Of a stretch of DNA of 64,000 nucleotides, positions 56,720 to 64,000 are shown in pieces (position 1 is the first letter of the stretch; every line of letters starts with the position of its first letter). A program made the position numbers and the translations under genes. The DNA lies in NCBI RefSeq assembly GCF_003597395.2, contig NC_133776.1:33340642-33404641 (forward strand). Direction: 5' to 3'. Source of the DNA: Chelonoidis abingdonii. Lineage: Eukaryota > Chordata > Testudines > Testudinidae. The notes beneath the pieces are model-generated. The model searched no databases, was not told where the DNA came from, and saw nothing but the letters and a program-made list of their open reading frames with translations.

Positions 56720-57245
56720 GGCTGTGTAGACAGGTACATGGAGAACTAAACTGAGAGTCAGGAGACCTGGATTCTGGTTTCCCAGCACAGTCACTAGCCT
56801 GCTGTGACTTAAATCCAGTTACTTTCCCTTTCTCTGCCTCAGTTTCTCCATTTGTAATATGAGGATACTGATTTCAGAGTAGCAGCCATGTTAGTCTGTA
56901 TCCGCAGAAAGATCAGGAGTACTTGTGGCACCTTAGAGACTAACATTTATTTGAGCATAAGCTTTCGTGGGCTACAGCCCACTTCTTCGGATGCATGGAA
57001 TGGAACATATATTGAGAAGATATATATACAGACATACAGAGAGCATGAAAAGGTGGGAGTTGTCTTACCAACTCTGAGAGGTAACTTAATTGGCCCATGA
57101 AAGCTTATGCTCAAATAAATTTGTTAGCCTCTAAGGTGCCACAAGTACTCCTGTTCTTTTTGAGGATACTGATGTTCACCTTTCTTTCATAAAGCATTGA
57201 AATCTATGAACTAAAAGTGCTGTATAGGAGCTAAGTATTATTACC
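56720..57245 (+). mobile_element. MIR SINE split by a foldback element
   Basis: The 5' and core part (GAGAGTCAGGAGACCTGGAT, CTCTGCCTCAGTTTCTCCAT) runs to 56872. The 3' part (CTTTCATAAAGCATTGAAAT, GTGCTGTATAGGAGCTAAGT) resumes at 57161. The 13-bp duplication TGAGGATACTGAT on both sides of the insert is part of the MIR itself. Confidence 0.85.
56873..57160 (+). mobile_element. Foldback PLE-related short element, copy B (carries PLE core between arms)
   Basis: The head is TTCAGAGTAGCAGCCATGTT. The arms 56905-56972 and 57092-57160 are inverted. Between them is a segment (ATATATACAGACATACAGAG, GCATGAAAAGGTGGGAGTTG) that matches the Penelope-like element at 59090-59130. An exact 13-bp duplication TGAGGATACTGAT flanks it (56860-56872 and 57161-57173), within an older MIR. 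This is the clearest link between the foldback family and PLE. Confidence 0.88.
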
Positions 57246-57381
57246 GTTTATTTTCTCCTTTTTATTGGCCAAAAACTGTGATTCCAGTTGAAAGGATTGG
57301 TTTTGTACACAGATTTAGGGTTACAAGCCTGGTTACAAGCCCTTCAGATAAAAGCTGAGTACATTACTTATATATATATAT

Positions 57382-58050
57382 TGTGACAAAGTTCCTCCTC
57401 TACTTTGGTGGGTCCTGCGCTTATTGGCGGATTTGTTCACCTCAGTGATCTTCCCCTCTTGTGGAACCCACAGTCTGGGTCAGCTCCTCCTGTGTCTGAT
57501 CAGGAGTTGGGAGGTTTGGGGGGAACCCGGGCCCACCTCTACTCAGTTCCAGCCCGGGCCTGTGGATTGCAGCTTTGTTTTCCTATAGTGCGCTCTGTTA
57601 CAGCTGCATGGACAGCTACAACTCCCTGGGCTACTTCCTATGGCCTCCTCCAAAACACCTTCTTATCGCTCACCACAGACCTTCTCCTTTGTGTCGATAA
57701 ATGCTTGTCCTCCTCAATTCCTCCAGCAGTACCACTCTCTCACTCTCAGCTCCTTGACTCTGTCCCAGCTCCCTCTACCACCTCCTTCTTCCTCTGCTCC
57801 TCCTGCCTGACTGGAGTGCAGCTCCTTTTTAAACCAGGTGGCCCTGATTGCTAGCCGTTGATGTGGCTGCAGGTGTGCTAATTAAAGTAGACTATCTCTA
57901 CTGCCTTCTGTTAGAGATCTAATTGGTCCAGGTGGCCTTGATTAACCTGGAGCACTGCCATTTGGTTTACCAGGTACTAGGGCATTTGTTTAGGCCTGGG
58001 GCGCTAACATACCCTGTTTCTCAGTACTTTACTGTAGCCATCTGCCTTGC
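57382..58050 (+). mobile_element. LTR-like element, probably 3'-truncated solo LTR
   Basis: It begins TGTGACAAAGTTCCTCCTCT and is C/T-rich with CCCGGGCCCACCTC-like and CACTCTCTCACTCTCAGC sequence, ending around CTGTAGCCATCTGCCTTGCC. It resembles a widespread turtle LTR family that I recall only by its start. I found no matching CA end or target duplication. The open frame 57405-57854 is incidental. Confidence 0.5.
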
Positions 58051-58139
58051 CCATCCACCAATATGTATAGATTATAAATTATAAATAGATGCAGGAGCTA
58101 TAGAATCCTCATGGGCCTCGCTATGGAAAAGATAACTCG

Positions 58140-58570
58140 GACATCAACTCAGTATTAGAATGGCAATATAACGAAAAAACCATGTTTAGTGAGAGCACTT
58201 CAACCTCCCTGGCCACACGTATAGCGAGACCTGTAAGGTGGCCATCTGCAGCGCAAAATCTTTCAAGGACCAGACTTCAAAGAGAAACTGGCTAAGGCTT
58301 CAGTTCATCTGCAAATTTGACACTATCAGCTTCAGGCTGAACAAAGACTTGAATGGTGCCAACTACAGGAACAGTTTCTCTCTCTGGTTTTACACCTACA
58401 GCTGCTAGAACCATGGGCCTCATCCTCCACTGAGCTGAACTAACGTCGTTCGGTTATCTCTAGCTGCTTGCTAGCATATATACCTGCCCATGGTGAATTT
58501 CCCTACATCCATCTGAAGTTATCCACATTGAAGCTCGAGGCTCACGTTTAGTCTAAGCCATTTGCTCTTT
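58140..58570 (+). mobile_element. Penelope-like element fragment, C-terminal end, plus strand
   Basis: The plus strand reads, with frameshifts, HFNLPGH-like sequence near 58195, KVAICSAKSFKDQTSKRNWL near 58235 and FICKFDTISFRLNKDLNGAN near 58305. This is the part of PLE proteins after the GIY-YIG nuclease core. It is followed by noncoding 3' sequence with CTAGCTGCTTGCTAGCATAT to about 58570. It faces the minus-strand PLE at 58935. Confidence 0.7.
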
Positions 58571-58934
58571 AGGTTAAGCCAAATCCTGCTCAAACTAACA
58601 AAAAATCTGTTACTTATGAGATTCAAAAAAAAAAACCTTAGGGTTTTAAAGGCAAACTTAAAAACCCAGTCTAAACTCACCTCATCTGAAAATAAGCAGG
58701 AACAATCACAGGAAGAAGGTCCATAGGATTTGTCTCAGATCTGCTACTAATTGGTAAGTCTCTGTCGGTTGTCTGTTTAACCTTATCAATTAGGAATTTT
58801 TCTAATATTTATTACAATTTGCAACCAGTTTATTGATCTCTCAATAGGACATTTCAATAGTTACTGGGTTTCTAAGAGAGTCCACTTAAACTTGTTGGCT
58901 TCTGTAAAACTGATTCAGCAGTTTTCCAGAGTTA
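58571..58934. other. Gap between two convergent PLE fragments
   Basis: Nothing was recognised; an A run is present at 58626-58636. Confidence 0.45.
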
Positions 58935-60318
58935 GCACGCGTCGTTAGTCTCGTATCGTGCAAAAAGAACAGGAGGGTACTTGAGGCACCTAAGAGGACC
59001 TAACACATTTATTTGAAGCATTAAGCTTTCATGGGAATACAGCCCACTATTCAGATGCATAGACTGGGACATACTACAGCAAGGAGATAATTTATTACAT
59101 ACAGAGAACATGAAAGGTGGAAGTAGCCATACCAATTGTAAAGAGACCATCAAATGAGGTGAGCTATCATCAGCAGGGGAAAAAAAAACTTGAAGGTAAT
59201 TGAGGATGGCCATAGAGTGAGATACTTTAAACGGAGAAATGATTCAATTAGTGTATGGCCCAACTATTCCAGTCCTTTGTCAAACCTAAGTTAATTGATC
59301 TAATTTGCATATTTATTCAAGTTCAGCAGTCTCTTGGAGTCTGTTTTTGAGTTTAATTGTGTAAAATTGTCCACCCTCAAGTCTGTCCTGAGTGGTTAAA
59401 AGAGGTTGAAGTGTCTTCCCACTTGATTTTGATGTAGTTATATCCGTGATGCAGAATTTGTTGTCGATTTTATTGTTTTGCATAGAGACTGTCCAGTTTG
59501 GCACATGTATATGGCAGAGAGGCATTGCGGCACATGATGGCATATATCATGTTGGTAGATAGTGGAGGTGAACAGCGCACCTTTGTGCGGAGCTGATGTG
59601 AGTACGTTCCCATGTAGGGGTCACTTGAATAGATACCGTGTCAGAGTTGGCATTGGGCTTTGTTTGCAAGGAATAGATTCCTGGCTTAGTGTTCATAGAG
59701 TTGTATGTGTGTTGCGGTTCTGACTGTGTATTTGCTTCAAGGTTTGGGGGCCTTGCTCTGTGAGCGAGGGACTGTCTGTCTCCCAAGTTCTAGAGATTGA
59801 GGGTTTCATCTTCAGAATAGGTGTTGATCTTTTGATGATTGCACTGGCGGGTTTTGTTGGGCTGAGGTGACGGCTCGTGGCGTTCTGTTATTTTTCTTTG
59901 TTGTGGCCCTGTCTGTAGTGGTGACTTTGGGTATTTTCTGGCTCTGTCAATCTGTTTCTTCACTTCAGCATGGTAGGTATTGTAGTTTTAAGAATGCTTG
60001 ATAGAGACAAACACCCTACAAGATCTCTTGTCAAGGGACTGCAGCAAATGCTGTTGCTATCTTAGAGCTTGTGCTGTTAGACAATGGATCCACTGTAGTG
60101 TGTCGGATGGAAGCTGGAGGCATGTAGGTAAGTATAGCGGTCAGTAGGTTTCTGATATAGGGTGGCGTTTATGTGACCATCACTTATTAGCACAGTAGTG
60201 TCTAGGAAATGGACCACTTTTGTGGATTGGTCTAGGCTAAGGTTGATGGTGGGATCGAAATTGTTAAAATCATGGTGGAATTCTTCGAGGGCTTCTTTTC
60301 CATGGATCCAGATGGTTC
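58935..60318 (-). mobile_element. Penelope-like element (RT end and GIY-YIG region), minus strand
   Basis: On the minus strand an uninterrupted stretch (60290-60080) reads EEFHHDFNNFDPTINLSLDQ, HFLDTTVLISDGHINATLYQ and KPTDRYTYLHASSFHPTHYS, the distal reverse transcriptase region of PLEs. Further on (59560-59290) NMIYAIMCR and, in other frames, KNRLQETAELE correspond to the GIY-YIG nuclease part, in which the second half of the motif is damaged. Its terminal noncoding end (58945-59190) contains the head and arm sequences of the foldback elements (CAAAAAGAACAGGAGGGTAC, TTAAGCTTTCATGGGAATAC). The N-terminal part is missing after about 60318. Confidence 0.82.
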
Positions 60319-62224
60319 AGCAGTGAAATGCTTGTTAACTTTAGGCATTGAATACCACTGTATGTGTAGGTACCTTCTTCTGAATGACTGAATAGGACTA
60401 CTATTATGCTTAAAGGTAAACATATCCTTAAGTGTTATGCTGAACTGGGGCCAAAGTGTACTTGAAATTTAGTTTCTTTTGTATGTGTCCAATGTCCCCT
60501 GTTTAAGAATTCTAAAGTTGAGGAGAGACTCAATTTGTTGATGATGGATGTTTCTTTTTTCTGGATTAAAGTCTCCATGTAAGATCCACAGAACTAATCT
60601 AAATTCAATCTTGGATCTCAAAATTGGGGGCCGGGGGGAATAACTGCACAAACACATACATACTCTAAATACAGTTCTGATTTTACTGTGGTTCACAACT
60701 TTTGTTGTTTCTTGTTTATATTGTAATGAAAACAAAAAAAATCTTACTTCAATAAGAGCAAATTATCATTCTAGCCATTGGAACTATGCATCTTTTAGTA
60801 AGGTATCTTCAATTCTTGATTCCACTTCCCAGGTCAGTAAGAGGCTGGACACTGTACAGGTATTTCTTTCTTCTCTATAGGTAGGTCTCATAGTGGCATA
60901 GTAGGTGGTGTGTCTAGCAGCACATATCAGCACAGAAACAAAGGACCAACATGCCTATCCTTCAGGTCAAAGGTTAGGTACCACAGTGCAGTTGCTGCAG
61001 GTGAACAGAAGGTGGGACATAAACTGCCAAAGAGGAAGTGGTAGGCAAATCCCATTCTTCTCCAGCCTAGACCAGAAAGTCTTTCTTTTTTTTAAAGAAC
61101 CAGGGGAGCAAAGAGTTCATTCAGAAAAAAGCCTGCTGTCAAAGGGGCTAAAGTATTAAATCAGTGGCTTAAAATATTTTAAAGTACTATTGCAGCTAGA
61201 TGTTTAGTAATTTTTGGGCCACTTAGTCACAGATTTGATCACAATATTTAAATTCATGATAAAAGATGGTTCATTGAAGCTCCAAAGTGCCATCCACAAC
61301 CCACGACATTGACATTTTATTTTATTTATGTTAGTGTGCAGATCTTTATAATATCCTCATCCCTCTTCTTTTATGTGTTTTTCGATCAGCAGTAAAATAC
61401 TTAAAGATGGTATTTAAATAATTCTGAAGACCAGTGGTGGTGAACACATCGTTGCGATTAATAGGAACAGTCCTAACTTCTCACAGAGCTATTGTTTCAT
61501 CTTGTCTTCCCACTCAGGCAAAACTCACCATATTAATTTATATCAACTTTATATTTTGAACTTTGCAGCCATAATGGCTAGCAACAATTTTTTTTAGAAA
61601 TGTTAGATCCTGAAGCAAAAGGTGGAAACCAGCACAGAAAGGTGCAAACTAGATCAGCCACCACAAAGTGGCTCTGTTAAATCTTCTGGGCTCCGCTAAA
61701 CCTGCTGAGGCAAAATAGTTTGATGTATCAGTTATCATATCCACTTTGGAGCCTTGCCAGGAGGACTTAGGTAAACCTAAGAAGGAGAGGAAAGTAGAAG
61801 CTTACTCTGACCTCTTGTAGGAGCTCTCCATCTCTACTGTGACTTCTTGCTCTCTGCCCTTCCTACTCAGTTCTGGGGGTAGTACTCCTTCATAGTTTGG
61901 AACATGCACAAGTAGTCACTGCTCACAACAGTCAACTGGCTACAAACTTTTTTTGAGCAGTGCTTCTCCTGGAACTGAAGAGAGATATGGTGAGAGTCCT
62001 TTGGAAAACCAAGCAGTCATAAAGGTAGGGAGTTGGATGACTCTTCACATACATCATCTATCCAAAGCACCCCAATCTAGCACCCATAGCAGTAGCATCA
62101 TGTGTGCCTCCAATATCGTTCTACTCACAGTAACATCTACTTGGCTGCTGCTTACTTTACCCCAATCCCACAATCCTCTGCAGCCAGAGAAGATAGTGGA
62201 ACATGATTGCTAAGGATTGGAATC
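60319..62224. other. Intronic stretch, nothing recognised
   Basis: No transposon ends and no TFDP2 exon were found. Short open frames (60905-61159, 61953-62213) lack family features. Confidence 0.5.
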
Positions 62225-62239
62225 TTTGAGAGAAGAAAG

Positions 62240-62360
62240 GTTTCAGAGCGGTAGCCGTGTTAGTCTGTATCAGCAAAAAGAACAAGGAGTTCTTGTGGCA
62301 CCTTAGAGACTAACAAATTTATTTGTCTCTAAGGTGCCACAAGTACTCCTCCATTCTTTT
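62240..62360 (+). mobile_element. Foldback PLE-related short element, copy C (short hairpin)
   Basis: The head is GTTTCAGAGCGGTAGCCGTG. The hairpin arms 62286-62310 and 62325-62349 (25 bp, one mismatch) enclose a 14-base loop. The direct repeat TTTGAGAGAAGAAAG occurs at 62225-62239 and, with an expanded GA run, at 62361-62383. Confidence 0.82.
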
Positions 62361-62479
62361 TTTGAGAGAGAGAGAGAAGAAAGAGCAGCTGCTTTTGGGT
62401 TGTGGGAGGAGAAAGATTTAATGAGTTTGGTAGCCAGGAACTTCTTTAGTTCTTTGCTACTGGGTTGTTTATGGCTTTG

Positions 62480-62600
62480 AAGAAGTGACCTTACTCTCAG
62501 TTCCCCATTTGTAAAATAAAGATACTTATACCGTTCCTTGGAAGTAATTGAATGAGGATTAGTTAGTTTGTACTGGATCTTGAAGAGATTGTTAGCCAAT
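62480..62600 (+). mobile_element. MIR-like SINE, 3' part
   Basis: CTCAGTTCCCCATTTGTAAA and the following AAAGATACTTATACC with AATGAGGATTAGTTAG resemble the central and 3' part of MIR. No clear 5' third is present. Confidence 0.55.
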
Positions 62601-62620
62601 ATACATATGTAAGGCATAGT

Positions 62621-62929
62621 ATAACCAAATTCATCGGTATGATATGCATAGACATTGGGAAGTTATGTTGTCTGAATGTATTATACTCTTCCCATGATTC
62701 TTTTCACTCACAGCCGGGATCCCACAACATTGCAAAGCTGAAGTCAGCTTTGGCATTAAAAAATAAGAAACTTGTCAAAACAAAGATACATTAATATTGT
62801 ATACTAAGTACTGTTAGGGAGAACTTTCGTGACTCCTCAACAGTTGGAATTTAGTATTCAAAAAGAGAGATGGGAAAGTATAGGAATGTACCAAGGTCAA
62901 AAGTGGCAGAAACCAGAAGGTTAAACTTA
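62621..62929. other. Short intronic stretch with an acceptor-like site
   Basis: A pyrimidine-rich run ends in CACTCACAG at 62714, followed by an open frame of about 25 codons (PGSHNIAKLKSALALKNKK). It does not match TFDP2 as I know it and lacks a donor, so I do not call it an exon. Confidence 0.4.
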
Positions 62930-63205
62930 GGCCATGTCTACACTACCACTTTTGTCAGTATAACTTATGTCACTCAGGGATGTGGAAAAAAACAACCCTG
63001 AGCGACGTAAGTTACACCGACAGAAGCGCCGGTGTGGTCAGAGGGAGAGATTCACGCGCAGACATAGCTACTGCCGCTCGTGGAGATGGTTTTATTATGT
63101 CGACGGGAGAGCTCTCTCCTTCCGACATAGAGCGGCTACACAAGCGATCTTACAGCTGCATGAGTACAGCTGTGCCACTGCAAGCTCATTAGTGTAGATA
63201 CAGCC
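62930..63205. mobile_element. hAT-type MITE
   Basis: The left end GGCCATGTCTACACTA and the complement of TAGTGTAGATACAGCC are inverted termini. Flanks TTAAACTT (62921-62928) and TTTAACTT (63206-63213) match at 7 of 8, supporting an 8-bp duplication (element then starts at 62929). The interior is rich in GACGTAAGTTACACCGACAG-type palindromic phrases. Confidence 0.78.
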
Positions 63206-63506
63206 TTTAACTTTAAGTGATGTGTAAAGAGTTGTGTAGCTTATAAAATCATACTATAAATACAACTAGTTGAAATGTGTATCTTTTGAAGCATACTTTC
63301 TATGTGAGGGGAACATTCTGCGAGATAAGAATTGCTTCCCAGAAGGAGGGTACATATGTCTCTCTTTCGTATTGTTGTGTTTTGTCTTTAGACAATAAAT
63401 GTGGCTAAATTGAGCCTCTTGAACATTTTTAATACTGAACCATGAGTATAGCCAAACAAATGGCTACCGTTTTAGTCAGTAATGTATTATATGTTAATTA
63501 TTTTAC

Positions 63507-63648
63507 TGAGTGTCAGAGGGATAGCCGTGTTAGTCTATATCCACAAAAACAATGAGGAGACTAACAGATTTATTTGAGCATAAGCTTTCATGGGTAAAAA
63601 AACCCACTTCTTCAGATGCATGGAGTCTTTAAGGTGCCACTGTACTCC
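63507..63648 (+). mobile_element. Foldback-family PLE-related short element, copy D (asymmetric)
   Basis: The head is TGTCAGAGGGATAGCCGTGT. It contains ATTTATTTGAGCATAAGCTT and CCCACTTCTTCAGATGCATG, then a truncated second arm, TCTTTAAGGTGCCACTGTAC. The 12-bp duplication TAATTATTTTAC flanks it exactly (63495-63506 and 63649-63660). The left-arm partner of its tail has been lost, so it no longer folds fully. Confidence 0.82.
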
Positions 63649-63714
63649 TAATTATTTTACCAGTTTCTGTTGTAATTCACCTGAACGTTTGGGCCTCATC
63701 CACACTGAACAGCC

Positions 63715-63960
63715 ATGATCTAGGTCTTCACTAGGAAAAATGAGTCTTTTTAAACCATGTTAAAATCCTAGTGAAGGTAAGAGAGTTAGTTTTAACCAAT
63801 TTTAGCTGGTTGATGTAAACACTAGGGGCTTAGCTTAACCTGCTGAAACATGTGAATACTACAGACTACCTATTCTATACTAAGACTTTACCTTGTGGTC
63901 ATTACAATGGGTTAGCTAAAACATGGTAAGAACACACCTTTTTTCCCCAGTGTGAACAAG
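63715..63960. repeat. MITE-like inverted repeats
   Basis: AGGTCTTCACTAGGA near 63723 and TCCTAGTGAAGGTAA near 63767 are inverted, like the small repeat at 36770. TTACCTTGTGGTC-type and CAGTGTGAACAAGCC sequence near the right edge may be its other end. Borders are uncertain. Confidence 0.4.
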
Positions 63961-64000
63961 CCTTTCCTGATGCAGTGTACAATTGCCCTCTGATTGCCCA

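Noticed and set aside
57405..57854. 149-codon plus-strand frame
   Set aside because: It lies within an LTR-like element; serine- and leucine-rich sequence comes from the CT-rich DNA.
62700..62795. Acceptor-like site followed by a short open frame, considered as the next TFDP2 exon
   Set aside because: The peptide does not match the expected isoleucine-rich start of the following TFDP2 segment and there is no donor before the stop.
1..64000. CRISPR arrays, bacterial operons, riboswitches, tRNA or rRNA genes
   Set aside because: No regularly spaced direct repeats, no compact gene clusters and no recognisable RNA folds; all other evidence points to vertebrate intron DNA.

Overview
This is vertebrate nuclear DNA, almost certainly from a turtle or a close sauropsid relative. 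Two short, clean coding exons and a dense, layered set of transposable elements support this: several CR1 LINEs, an R4-type LINE, an L1-clade LINE, Penelope-like elements (PLEs), DIRS-type tyrosine-recombinase elements, a Harbinger transposon, many hAT and Tc1/mariner-like elements, MIR SINEs and solo LTRs. The species call is inference from repeat content and the exon sequence. There are no bacterial features, no CRISPR array and no tRNA or rRNA gene that I can see.

The only host gene I can support is TFDP2 (DP-2, the E2F dimerisation partner) on the + strand. Exon A (10917-10983) and exon B (47728-47831) join in frame across an intron of about 36.7 kb and encode the N-terminal part of the protein. 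The first exon(s) and all later exons, including the DNA-binding and dimerisation regions, were not found here. Almost everything else is intronic and repeat-derived.

Layout. 1-4.3 kb: two degenerate LINEs on the minus strand, one with an APE endonuclease and one R4-like with a restriction-like endonuclease tail. 4.3-10.8 kb: unique intron sequence with a hAT MITE, a hAT nested in a hAT, a CR1 and a Tc1/mariner-like element ending just before exon A. 11-17 kb: two CR1 copies head to head; one keeps the esterase domain of ORF1. 17-20 kb: a foldback element with target-site duplications and a cluster of hAT-like MITEs. 20-25 kb: L1-clade and CR1 fragments. 25-31 kb: palindromic repeats, a Tc1/mariner MITE and a nearly full-length 2.6 kb hAT element. 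31-38 kb: mostly unique, with a MIR. 38.7-45.5 kb: hAT fragment, a CR1 split by a solo LTR, and DIRS pieces split by a MITE. 45.5-46.9 kb: a purine-rich stretch. 50.1-54.7 kb: a Harbinger transposon with two decayed genes, itself invaded by a small MITE and by an LTR-like insertion. 54.7-60.3 kb: LINEs, a MIR split by a foldback element, an LTR fragment and two convergent PLE fragments. 62.2-63.7 kb: two more foldback elements and a hAT MITE.

The most interesting observation is a family of four short foldback elements (17.2, 56.9, 62.2 and 63.5 kb). All share one head sequence and all are flanked by 12-16 bp direct repeats, yet each has a differently built hairpin. Their sequence matches the end of the Penelope-like element at 58.9 kb, and one copy carries extra PLE sequence between its arms. 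This suggests that PLE machinery makes them and that the hairpin forms during reverse transcription.
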